From: Gnetum montanum
Lineage: Eukaryota > Streptophyta > Gnetopsida > Gnetales > Gnetaceae
NCBI GenBank assembly: GCA_015680685.1
Contig: MNCI01008302.1
Coordinates: 558,297-622,296 of the forward strand
Direction of reading: 5' to 3'
DNA length: 64,000 nucleotides
Position numbers and translations under genes: made by a program. Of this stretch, positions 1 to 10,587 are shown in pieces. The notes under the pieces were generated by a model. It did no database searches, was not told where the DNA came from, and worked only from the letters and a program-made list of their open reading frames with translations. The stretch's first letter is position 1. The number at the start of each line of letters is the position of its first letter.

Positions 1-397
1 CACTAATGACATGGGGGACCTTGCCCTTCAACAATGAATGTTGGCTCTCCTGCCTTTCATCCCAAATACGTTGGGCATTTGTGGGATGATAATACCTCAT
101 GTCATAATCATCTAGAACGTATTCCGCAAATAGTTCTTGCATGCCAATCTGTGCTAAGGCACGGAAAATCATGTTAGGGGTAGATCTATCTGGGGGTAAA
201 ACTATATTACCAACCAAATATCTACAGTGCAACTGTTCATCTTGATGGAGAGTAAAAGTGTAATCAGGGATATACTCATCGGGATTAGTATAAGTTATCA
301 TATACTATTTAGGACATGGCTGATTTGAGTTATGCATTTGATGTTGACCGTCTCCTATGTTGTGCTTAGGTGAGTTGATTTCATGAGAAGAAGCCAT
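1..397 (-). pseudogene. Element A gag, N-terminal part (Athila-like Ty3/gypsy)
   Basis: The reverse strand reads from an ATG at 397 to the window edge with only one in-frame stop (TAG near 308), giving about 132 residues of gag N-terminus. The protein would be the structural gag of a virus-like particle. It matches the start of element B gag (ATG at 10450): both open Met-Ala/Ser-Ser-Ser, then a hydrophilic stretch, then an HPDEYIP/NPDEYIP motif, a 'LHQD' segment and a 'LPxDRSxPNM' motif. The start is chosen because it is the first ATG after the PBS and aligns with the ATG of B. This is the best preserved gag N-terminus in the window, suggesting A is younger than C. Gag core, protease and pol would lie left of base 1. 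Confidence 0.75.
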
Positions 398-522
398 CCT
401 AATGGTGTGCTGTTTTACCGTTAATTAATGTTCTTGATTAACTGATTAACCCAAAGGTTCATTTAAAGCTCACAACGATGTGAGTGATATTCCTTATGTT
501 CAATTGGCATAAAAACACTTAG

Positions 523-541
523 TCCCTGGTAACGGTGCTAA
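523..541 (-). promoter_or_regulatory. Primer-binding site of element A (tRNA-Asp type)
   Basis: Immediately inside the LTR, the reverse strand reads TTAGCACCGTTACCAGGGA. It matches the complement of the 3' end of plant tRNA-Asp(GUC), TGGCGCCGTTGCCGGGGA preceded by T, at 15 of 19 positions. All four differences are G to A, as expected from decay of methylated cytosines. tRNA-Asp priming is typical of Athila-type elements. Confidence 0.75.
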
Positions 542-944
542 TGATGAGTGGCGGGTACCCCTACACTCAACCATACGAATACGAGCGTGTACGCGTGATC
601 CGGTCGAACTCTGCAGACTAAATGCCTTAACGCCACAAGGAACGCTTGGGGTTAATCGTTTGTTGTCTTCCCAGGCTTGCTTGTATGTGTCACGGTGTAT
701 GGTTAAGCAAGTCTGAGGTATATGATTTTTTTGGTATTTTTCAATTTATCTCCTAAGCTATTAGGGAAAGGGTTGAGAAACTAACTAACTCTAACTAATG
801 TCCTAAGTCTAAATTAACTAGCGTCAGCATCCGTTCCCACTTACCGGACACACCCTGAACTATGCAACTGTGGCTACCAAACGCTAATCGTTACTGGGAT
901 CACCACACGTAACGCAAGTGCTCGAAGTGGTCGTACTGAGGCAC

Positions 945-1250
945 CTATTTAGCCTAAGTGTGATAAGCAGCCGATTCCTTGGCTAGCCGTACACACCTGT
1001 GGGCGCTCGTAGCCAAGTCGTACTTATTACACGTTCTAGCCTAGTGATGAGTAGCCGATTCCTTGACTAGCCGTACACATTGGACTACCACTGGGATTAC
1101 CAAGCGCAGATCTTGGAATACGCTACTGGATTATCAAGCAGTCACAATGCTCGTAATCAAGTCGTACTCACGCATTGCGACGAGCAGCCGATTCCTTGAT
1201 TAGCCGTACAAATCCGTAGATGGTCGTAATCAAGTCGTACTCGTGCGCAC
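945..1250. repeat. Tandem repeat inside LTR A
   Basis: Three diverged copies of a unit containing AGCCGATTCCTTGRYTAGCC start near 969, 1053 and 1186. Each is followed by a complementary-looking segment ending CAAGTCGTACT (about 1014, 1158 and 1230). Spacing is uneven (84 and 133 bp). The segment is absent from the LTRs of B and from N, so it expanded in A or its lineage. It lies downstream of the TATA box in sense orientation, in R/U5. Confidence 0.75.
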
Positions 1251-1490
1251 TAGGAAAGTAATAAATAACAATAAAATAAAACCATGTACTGCAAGGTTTA
1301 TCTAATGAAGTTCGTCTTTATTTTTGTACACAACTTGTGTTCAGGTTACAAAGTTGCTCGAATAAAGAGCCATTCACTCTAGGACTCCTACTGCGGGCAC
1401 ATGGGAAATTAATCTAACTTTGGAGTGTTCAAACTGCCAGAGCTTCACTACTTCTAGCCAAGATTCAGAAATGAAGGGAGTTCTGCCTCT

Positions 1491-1575
1491 TATTTATAGA
1501 TATGGCGATGGACCGCGATATCGCGTATGCGATATCGCATGGAGAGACGTGATATCGCAGGGGATGCGATATCGT
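1491..1575 (-). promoter_or_regulatory. LTR A promoter: TATA box plus GATATC palindrome array
   Basis: TATAAATA (reverse strand) is at 1491-1498. Directly upstream are four GATATC cores at 1517, 1531, 1551 and 1568, mostly inside the decamer GCGATATCGC or a one-base variant. Adjacent decamers joined by GTAY form larger palindromes. The block is CpG-dense in an otherwise CpG-poor region. A role as transcription-factor sites or methylation target is inferred from position only. Confidence 0.7.
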
Positions 1576-1599
1576 GGCTTGTGCAATTGCGTCTCATCA

Positions 1600-3607
1600 G
1601 GTAGCATGATAAATAAGATGAACTCTCCTACTCTTCCAAGATTTACTCAAAATTTCCATGTTGGATGATGATTTGAATCATTAGATAAGGAAAGGATGTG
1701 ACAATGGTAGTGTTGACAAGAGTTGGTAGCGAGGACATTGAACTATGTGCTTGCATAACTTATGTGGTGAACACCATGATGTGCTAGGTATGTGAGGCTC
1801 ATAGTTGCAAGGAAGAAATGATGATAAGTTGTGCTACATTTGGTGGTATGGGTTGATATGTTAGTTAGGATGTAGTATGATGCACAAGGCATGCACATTA
1901 ACAGAGAAAGGAGTTTTGTTGGTAATGTAACAATCTAGTATGTCCAACATGTGTTGATTAGTAGTAGGTGAGGTCCACAATGGGCATGATGGCATGTGAC
2001 ATAGCATAGGTCAGCATTGTGGTGCATATGATAGTGTGTGCATAGAAAGGGTTTCATGATGTAGTCAAAAAAGGATAGAGATGGAGGGTTAGTAGTCTTG
2101 ATAGTGGACTAAATGAAAATGATGGATGGTGTAGTAAGGGATCTAAGGATCATTGCATAGTCAATCCTTTTGATGAGGGGAAATGAAAAAAGAGGCTTTA
2201 ATTTACATAGTGTAGGATAGGATGATGGTAAGCTATGATGATGGCATGCATGGTGGTGTGTGAGTAAACGTCTAGTAAGGGTTTTGATTTTGAGGAGTTA
2301 TGGTGGCATGGTAAGCAATAGGGATTTTTGGCCTTGGTGGACTATAGTAGAAGGTAGGCTTGAACATCCATGTGGGATTTGGCACATGAAATTTTGAGAG
2401 TAGAAGGAGGATTTTCTAGGATTGTGGTGGATGATGCATGATAAAGGATGGAGTTAGTATGCACATGGGGTTTTTTTGGTACATGCTCATGGCTTGCACA
2501 ATTGATTCATGACTTTGCACATGGCTAGCACAGTTGGTATACCATTAGTGTGATTAGTGTGCACCTAGCACAGAGTGAAAAGGGGGTTCTAGCACTTGGA
2601 GGTTTCTTTTTAAATTTTTAATTTAATTTAATTTTAATTAATTTTGTTAATTAATTAATTATTAAATTTTATACATGTATTTATCTAGGTAATGCATGAC
2701 TATAGAGCTAAGTAATGCTCATGTAACATCAACATCACTTGGGAAGAAATTTTATCCATGATTGGAAAGATGATGTTGATATAGTATTAATTTTACTTAT
2801 AACATTAGTGTTACCCACATAGGAAGTTACCCACATAGGAAGTGCCTCATTGACGATGATGTAGTGTTAGTTTTTCTTGTATAAAATAAGAAAACATTTT
2901 GCTAAGTCTTGGTGGGTGATGTTGATGTCATGTTAATATCACCTACATACAAGCTAGTGACCATAGGATTTAGCTTAATGTTAGAAAAATTTGATGCTAG
3001 GATCTAGGGAATGAAGAAAGTGTGATTCATGGGATGCTTAGGCACATTTATTAAGAATCCATGGAATTCATCATTAATTTTTCATCTTATGTTTTTAGGA
3101 GTTTAGATTTTTAGCTAAGTCAAGATAGGTGATGTAGGCTTGTGATGTAGTAACATTGATGTTGTGTCAGTATCAACACGTGTCTCGTCATCTATAGTGA
3201 CTTAGCTTTTTTTAGGTTTAAAAAATTAAAATGAATCCTATAAAAGTTAGTTTTATGTTTTCCAAAAATTGTGATAGATGTTTAGGCTCATCTTGACCTC
3301 ATTACTACCAAAGAATGTTGGATAAATGCAACCTTAGACTTAATTTTGCATCTCACTTTGTTGATTAGTTAACTTTATTATATTTGTGTACACTATAGTC
3401 AAAGTGATAGGGTGCCTATAGGATGTTCTATTTACTATGTTAATAGGTATTTCATAATTTGTAGTTTAATTTTGTGGCTTATGTCTTCACACATAGATAC
3501 TAACTTTTGGTTTTATGTTTGATGAACAAGAATGAAGTTAGATCAAAGTTGGTAGTGATCAACCCCATGTATGTTTTGATTTACAATGCAACTTTTGCTA
3601 TCATTAG
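1600..3607. other. Non-coding stretch between elements A and C
   Basis: No ORF or known domain is readable. From about 1660 to 2560 the plus strand is strongly C-poor and rich in G and T. At 2600-2690 there is an A/T tract dominated by TTAATTAA. Between about 2770 and 3200 a loosely repeated phrase, roughly GATGATGTTGATGTAGTGTTA, recurs near 2770, 2850, 2920 and 3160, and TTACCCACATAGGAAG is duplicated near 2811-2841. It may be an old LTR or minisatellite; I cannot assign it. Confidence 0.5.
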
Positions 3608-4498
3608 TGATGAGTGGTGAGGTACCCCTATGCCCAACCATATGAATCACAAAGCTTTCGTGCATGATCTGGTCGAATTCTACAGACTTTATCATTTTCA
3701 ATGCACTAGCCCTTTAGGAAGTGAATCTAGTCTTAAGGTTAATCATTGTCCTCCTAGTTATACTTGTGAAGTACATTGGTATGGTTAAGTGTAATTGAGG
3801 TATTCAATTTTTATCATTTTGTATTTTATATTTTGGTGCTCAAAATGTAGATAAAAGGAGTTTAATTAACTACATTACTAATTAACTAATCATTTAACTA
3901 ATCTTAACATAAGTATCTGTTCCCACTTTCTGTACATGTCTTGAACCCACATATCCACTGCTAGGCAACCAAACACTACACTATTGGAAGTACCAAGTGA
4001 TAACATTATTGGGATTACTAAGCAAATATGTGTTATGCTTGAAGTGATTGTACTTATGTGTGTAATATATCTTGCTTGATTGTCTCATTAATGTAATAAT
4101 TGGAAAATATTTGATAACTAATTGAAAGCATTTAATAAATAATTGAAAACATCAAATGCATAAATAAAATAGGTAATCTATCTAAAGTGCTGCAAGGTTT
4201 ATCAAAAAGCTTGTCTTTATTACCACACACACTATCGTGCTCAGGTACAACAATGCTTGAATAAAGATCTATACATTGAATGACTCTTGTTGTAGGCACT
4301 TAGGGAAAAAATTCTAACTTTCGAATGGAAAAAATACAAGAGCTTCAATACTACTAAAATCTAGATTTCCCCATAAATGCAGCTAGTAGGTGCATATTTA
4401 TAGGCAATGGACAAACACTATGTCAACAAGGCCTTGTCGACGTGGTCGATTGCATTGACGAGGCCTTATCGATGTAGCTAACCAATGATGATTCATCA
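3608..4498 (-). repeat. 3' LTR of element C (family 2)
   Basis: It starts TGATGAGTGG and ends CATCA, and is followed on the right by the polypurine tract, so it is the 3' LTR. It shares its R/U5-side sequence (the TGATGAG start, then ACCCCTATGCCCAACCATA) with the A/B family but has a different U3. The reverse-strand TATA box (TATAAATA) is at 4395-4402. Upstream in sense are palindromes with cores CAAGGCCTTG (4427-4436) and a second copy near 4453-4475. It is 891 bp long. The right LTR is shorter, mainly by loss of about 170 bp in U5. Confidence 0.88.
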
Positions 4499-4508
4499 TA
4501 CCCCCATG
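4499..4508 (-). promoter_or_regulatory. Polypurine tract of element C
   Basis: The reverse strand reads CATGGGGGTA immediately before the TGATG start of the 3' LTR. This is the expected site for priming plus-strand DNA synthesis. Element B has the same tract at 6418-6427. Confidence 0.8.
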
Positions 4509-5625
4509 ACTAAATAAAAACTTATCCTTGTGTTCTTTTATAAAATTAAGAAGGTATGGGATTATTGAGTGACTTTTCTTCAATAGAAAAAACTTGACTA
4601 ACTTGACAAAAAATGGAATGCTTGGGTGTATGGCTCAACACATTACAAAAAATGGTGGTGTTTAGGACACAAAATTAAATACCATGACACAATTTTTCAA
4701 AAATTAGACAACATAGTCCTTGATGATGTGAAGCTTATTGGAGAAGATCAAATGGTCCTAGGCAGTGGTGGTTCTTGAGGCTATGAGGGACATTCATTGA
4801 CTTTACATATGAGCTGTGGTTGAGGCAGTTGTGGTTGTCTTGATGTTGCATTGCAGCAACTTTAGGTGGGAGGTGGAAAGCATCCAGTAGTGCTTTCATT
4901 TTCTTCTTCTTACTTCTAGGATCATGTAGTGTCTACATAGGTTCCCCAATGTGGGTTGGAATGGGCACATCCCAAGGACACGGGATTGCTAGAAATAACT
5001 CCTTGACATTGAGGAACCAGATGACAAACTATTTTCATTCAATGTCAGATGCTTGCATTATGTTCTTCAGCTCCAAGTAGTCATTCATCTATCTAGCTAG
5101 ATCCTCAATGATGGATTGTTGATCTGTGAATTGCCCTTTCAAGACTTCAAGTTCAGCGTGAGTAGTCTCAAGCTTTTGCTTGATGTCCTTGTGGTATTTG
5201 AACTCAGCCTTGTATAGTAGATAAGAGCTAGGCACCTATTTCTCTAATTCTGACCATGGCTGTCTGGCTATCAACATTGCTAGGTTTATGTAACGGAGAT
5301 TGGACAACTCCATATGCTTTATCATTTCTTTGATCTACAACTCCTTCAAGTAGATCTCTACTTTGTTGTAGGCATCAATCTCATTAAGGATGGGTTTCCA
5401 CATCTCTCTTCCTTGTTGGAGTTGCTAGAGGGCCTTATTCACTTTAGCCTTTGCCATGTGGATTTCCTTTTCATTAATTCCTTTTTGCAAGCCAACTTGG
5501 TCCTTGTAGTAATTTTTCACTTTCTCAAACTTGAGAGCTTCATTATTCCATGTGGTGATTTCAATGACAAACTTTTGTTACAAGGTGCGTACTTCCTCCA
5601 TTGATAGATTGCAGTTCTCCACGAT

Positions 5626-6417
5626 TGATGATTGGCAAGATACCTCTACACTCAACCATAAAAATATGAGCGTAGCACATGTGATCCAGTTGAACTCCAT
5701 AGACTAAGTGCATACACGCCCCATGGAACACTTAGGGTTAATCATTCGTTGTCCTCCCAGACTTGTAGTTGTCATGGTGTATGGTTAAGTAAGTCCGAGG
5801 TATATGATTTTTATAGTTTTTATGTTTTATCTCCTATGCTATTGAGTTGAAGGGTTGAGAAACTAATTACTAACTTTAACTAATGAACTAAGTATAGATT
5901 ACCTAGCATCAGCATCCATTCCCACTTACCGTACACACCTTGAACTGATGCAACTGCGGCTACCAAACGCTAATCGTTGCTGGGATTACCACACGTAATG
6001 CACGGGCTCGAAGTGGTCGTACTGAGGCACTTAACTAGGAGAGAAGGGTTGAGAAGGAAAATATTAAATAACAAGTAAGAAATAACAAGTAATAAATAAT
6101 AATAATAAAATCCTATTCCATGCACTGCAATGTTTATCCAAGAAGCTCGTCTTTATTGCCGTACACAAACTTGTGTTCAGGTACAATGTTTGCTCGAATA
6201 AAGATCCATTCACTTTAGGACTCCTACTATGGGCACATGGAAGATATTCTATCTTTGGAGTGATCAATCTACTAGAGTTTCCCTACTATCTAGCCTAGGA
6301 TGATGAAACAAGGAAGAGCCGCCTCTTATTTATAGATATGGCGGTGCACCACGATATCGCGTACGCGACATCGCATGGGATGCGATATCATGATGGCCAT
6401 GATATCACAGCCCATCA
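5626..6417 (-). repeat. 3' LTR of element B (family 1)
   Basis: It starts TGATGATTGG and ends CATCA, with the polypurine tract on its right side. The TATA box (reverse TATAAATA) is at 6327-6334. Three GATATC cores plus one decayed GACATC follow at about 6354-6406. It is 792 bp and matches the right LTR of B closely over the R/U5 part. Confidence 0.88.
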
Positions 6418-7216
6418 TACCCCCATGAATAAATGAAAACTTGTCCTCGAGTTCATTACAATAATATTAGGAAGGTATGGGATTATTGACTCAAAGGAAG
6501 CTAATGGGGTGACATGTGAACAGATCATCATTACAAGACACAACAAAACTAGTGTTTAGGACAACAAGGGTGAACACCTTATTACATTGACATTAGGCAT
6601 CATTTGGTAGCTAAGAGAAAAGAGAAGAGATAAGAAGTCTTGTTGTTGCCAATGCCAAGATTGCACTTTTTGTTGTCCATCCGTAAGCACACCATTGATC
6701 TTGCTCCTTTTATAGCTACTTCAACACTGCTCCATTCCAAATGTTCCTTCCAGATCCCCTCTGTTGTTGCATGATTGCCATCTGCACACACAACACAATC
6801 TTTTATTAGTAAGGATAAATGAATCATCATGTAATTAATACCTTACTTTGGTGTAAGTCCATTGGCTAGGTTGTGGTCTAGCTGATTGTGAATCTGGAGA
6901 TATATTATTGATGAATATCGAAGGTGTAGGGGTTAGGAAAAAAATTGAAAAAATTGGGGCTAGGAAAGAATCGAAAAAATCGGGCCCCATAGCCCCATGA
7001 CTAATCTCGAATCTTTGGTAGCGTTAGAATGGAAAAAGAGAAAGGAACAAGAAAGATAGATAAAAAGGGATAACTATGACATCAATGAAATGGATGTCAA
7101 GATGGAAATAAACAAAATAAAATAGATTGTAAAAATGTTAGGGGAAAGAATTTAACTATATTCCAAAATAATGAATGTCTATTTGAATTTCGTAGAAGTG
7201 CCCAAATTCTCCCAAT
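6418..7216. other. 3' interior of element B without recognisable coding
   Basis: The polypurine tract (reverse CATGGGGGTA) is at 6418-6427. Beyond it, reverse-strand frames at 6600-6830 and elsewhere show no conserved domain. The region sits where RT, RNase H and integrase should be, between the end of the protease reading and the 3' LTR. A G/A-rich stretch is seen near 6900-7160. Confidence 0.55.
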
Positions 7217-10200
7217 TTATGTTCTTAGATTAAGGGGTGCAAGTTGGTGATGCTCATATTCCAATGTGTCTATGGTTTCGTTGTTAGCATGAGTTCCCAT
7301 AGTTTGTTCTGTGCATATTAGTTTGCTCTTCCTAGTAGCTGTCAACCACGAGGTATCTACTACTGGTGTGGTTGCTACATACAGGTACCTTTGAATTTGT
7401 ATTTCCTGGGCACACATATTACATGGAAGAAATGCTGAACATTCTTCCATGTCATCACCCTCTGAGTCACTATATGTGATGCATGGAACTTTCTTCTTCT
7501 CAATCTTTCCATATATATTTATCTTAGATATCTACAAGGAAAGATCACGGATCCCTAGGTATGCATCTACTATACTTAGCCATGACCTTCTCATTATAAT
7601 TGGGAAGCCCCCTTCATTGTTGTTGACTTCAATCACTAGAAAATTAGCTAGGTAGGACCAACCACACATAGTGGTAACAATGTCCTCCACCAATCCCAAG
7701 GGAATGGTGATGGACTAGTTTACCAACTCTAGTTGAATGCTACTCTTCTTAAGTTGGGGCAGGTTCTAGGCTTGGTACATCTCTCGTGAAATTAGGTTGA
7801 CTCCGGAACCTGAGTCAAGAAGAGCCTTATGTGGTTCATTCTTGATGATTTGTAAATAGATTAAGGAACTTCCAGGATCAGTTAGTTTCCTGGGAAGGTG
7901 GCCTACCTTGATCCAGTCGGTTACAGTATGCATTAACATAACCGTATGTGTACAGCTTTTTTGGACTGAAGGGTGCTATGAAGTTTTAGATGGTGGAGGA
8001 GTGTACATAGGCTCAATCACTTGTTGTTGTGAAAGTTTGTCTGGGCTTTTGGTTATGAAGAAAGGTCTTTTCTTTTTACATTTGTTAGAACTAGAAGCAG
8101 GTTGAATATTTACAGCTCTCATAGCGTTACATTGCTGCGGTTGAGTAGGGAGTTCCCTTTGCATTGTTGGAGCAGAAGGTGTTATGGGAACTACAGGTGG
8201 AAGAGGTGCAGATGGAGTTGGAGGATTGTAAGTATGTGAGGTGCCTCCCAGAGGAGAAGGAGTCCTCCTAAAGTACTCCTGAACTTGGTAGTGATGTTGG
8301 GGAGTTGTGTGACCCATAGAGTCACTTGGAGAAACTAGCTACTTCACATAATATCCATAAGGATCAGGTTGCCGGTAAGGGTATTGTTGTTTCAGTGGTA
8401 GCATCCCCCATGACTGTGCATATTGCCACTGCTGATGCTATCCGATAGATTGTGGTGGAGTTCCACTTGGATAGTACGCTAGTGGTTGGTGGAACTGCCT
8501 TGGGTTACCTTGTGGATAAGGTAACCTTTGGGGTGTTTGCCATTGGTTAAATCTTGGGTTAAGTGCATACAGCCTAGACTCCTGTAGATGTGAGATGATT
8601 GGACAACATCCCTTAGGATGGTCATAGTGGTAGATCTCACATCCACCATCATCGTCTGTGTCTGAATTCACAACCTCATCGGAGATAGTAATTTTTCCCT
8701 TACCCTTGTTATGTGTAGGGCCTAAATTTTTCCACTTTATCTTACCTTTGTTACTACTTTGTTCCTCCTTAGACTCCTCTAAAATTTTCAAGACAGTTTC
8801 AAGTCTGGAGTCTAAGGAATCCCAAAATTGATCCATCTTAGCTGATACTTTTGTTGTTAATTTTTGGATTGGCAAGGTTTTTCTGTTCACCAACTCTTCA
8901 AGTGGTGACTCATCCTCCTCATCACAAAATCTTACTCCCTTCTTTCGAAGGGAGGGATCATAGTTGTATTCTTCCACACTGTCTCTTTTTCATAGCCCAC
9001 CTTCTTCTTTTGCTACTTGTTCCAACAAGCGATGAACTTCATGGGCTCTAAGTTCTGATAGTCTCCCTTGGGCATAAGTCCCAAGGGTTCTCCTCGTCTC
9101 ATGTCTTAGCCCATCCAGGATGTGGCAGAGTTGATTCCACTATGTGTAACCATGGCTCGAGCAATGATGTAACAATGTGTAGTAGTGGGCCATGGCAGCA
9201 TCCAAGGGTTCGTGATTACCTTGTTTCCAGCCTTGGATCTGATTACACAGATTAGACACTCTGGAGTATGTTTGATACTTATTGTTGAAGAGTTCTAGCA
9301 TCGTACTCCACCTCATAATGGTTTCTGGTTCTAAGGACCAGTACCAACTCTCTGCTTCCTTGGTGAGTGTCCTGGGAAACAACTTAAGTTTTTTCCACTT
9401 ATTCTCTATGTTTTGCAAGGTGCAAGCATAGTGGAATGCCTGTAATTGATGCTGTGGATCAGCGTTGTATCCCCCCTCAAAGTGCGGGATATTGTTCATG
9501 TCTAAGCATTTGAACCGGCTGTCTCTTAACTGCCTTGTTGGAATTCTTACAGCCTCCATTATGTTGAGCATACTTCGGGTGGCAAGTAGGGGCTCGTCAT
9601 GATCATCTCTTTCATGATGCCTATGATGTCTTCGTTGTTCCCTACTTTCCCTTCGTTCATGCCCTTTTCCTCTCTCTCGACTCTCTCGTTGAGGTCTCTT
9701 ATTTTGCCTAGCTCTATCCTCACCATTATGTTCATGATGGCTACGCCCAGATGTGGAAGGAGAGGGTGAATGATGAGATGAAAGAGAAGAGGAAGGGGAA
9801 TCATCGCCATGGTGATGCTTCTTGCCTTCTCTTCAGCTACTCTGGCTCTGATCGTGGTGACGATCTAAGTGCCCATCCTTATTATTAGTTGTTTTTCCCT
9901 CTGTGAATAGTTGGTGTTCACGGGGATCAGAACCAGGGTTGTGTATCGTTGATCGTAAGTTCTAATACCCAACCTCCTCACCATAGTTAGGAGGGGGAAC
10001 ATCATTTGATAGAGAACTCATTATGAGTGGTTCACCATCTCTTATTTCACTAAGGACATGCAGGCCTTTGTCCTTCAATAGTGTATGTTGGCTCTCCTAC
10101 CTTGAGTCCCTCATACATTGTGTGGTTGTAGGATAATAATCCCTCATGTCAAAGTCTTCTGCAACATATTCAGCATATAATTCTATCATGCCAATCTATG

Positions 10201-10450
10201 CCAAAGCACAGAGAAGCATGTTAGGGACTGATCGATCTAGGGGTAACATGATGTTACCTTGCAAATCTCTCCATTGCAGCTATTTGTCTTGATGGAGGAT
10301 AAAGATAATGTTTGGAATATACTCATCAGGATGAGTATAGGCTATTTGATATTGTTTAGGACTTGGCAGATTTTGGTTATGTGTTTTTGATTGCCGATTG
10401 TTCTTTGTATTGTCCCTAGGTGGTGAGTTGCTCTTGTTAGAAGAAGACAT
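7217..10450 (-). pseudogene. Element B gag-protease
   Basis: Sense runs right to left from ATG 10450. In order: a gag N-terminus like that of A (10450-10020); an Arg/Ser/His-rich stretch (about 9830-9580); the retrotransposon gag core (9571-9140, open, with conserved 'KLKLFPRTL' and 'ESWYWSLEP' segments); a Lys/Glu-rich coiled segment ending in a Cys/His cluster CEIYHYDHPKGCC (8977-8438); a Pro-rich spacer (8317-7976); and an aspartic protease whose ALLDSG active site lies near 7820-7805. Downstream, frames continue to 7217 as protease C-terminus and linker. The Cys/His cluster stands where a zinc knuckle is expected but is not a standard CCHC. Stops and frame changes break it in several places. 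Confidence 0.85.
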
Positions 10451-10568
10451 TTTTATTAGTGTGCTAATTTACTGTTATATAATTTTTTGTTAATTAACTC
10501 GAAGGTTCCTTTAGGCTCCCAACAATGTGAGTAATATCCTATGTTCTATTCAGTGCACACACACTTAG

Positions 10569-10587
10569 TCCCAGACAACGGTGCCTA
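10569..10587 (-). promoter_or_regulatory. Primer-binding site of element B (tRNA-Asp type)
   Basis: The reverse strand reads TAGGCACCGTTGTCTGGGA immediately inside the 5' LTR. It matches the tRNA-Asp(GUC) complement at 15 of 19 positions, at the same place as in elements A and C. Confidence 0.7.

Larger units (their letters stand above)
542..1599 (-). repeat. 5' LTR of element A (family 1)
   Basis: The LTR begins TGATGAGTGG and ends CATCA on the plus strand, giving terminal TGATG/CATCA inverted ends. The PBS abuts its left side, so it is the 5' LTR of a minus-strand element. A reverse-strand TATA box (TATAAATA) lies at 1491-1498. The GCGATATCGC palindrome array is just upstream in the sense direction. 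At 1058 bp it is 230-270 bp longer than the LTRs of element B; most of the excess is a tandem array at about 945-1250. The possible right target duplication is 1600-1604; its partner is outside the window. Confidence 0.85.

Noticed and set aside
1500-1580. GATATC array considered as a CRISPR-like repeat array
   Set aside because: Spacers are too short and variable, the repeats are palindromic decamers in an LTR promoter, and the genome is a plant.
5314-5604. Plus-strand 96-residue ORF with hydrophobic, membrane-like sequence
   Set aside because: It is the shadow of the coiled-coil part of element C's 3' ORF on the minus strand; Lys/Glu-rich coding gives Leu/Phe-rich antisense.
9559-9810. Minus 83-residue ORF beginning with a hydrophobic stretch that looks like a signal peptide
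   Set aside because: It is out of frame with the gag core; the in-frame reading is an Arg/Ser/His-rich gag spacer.
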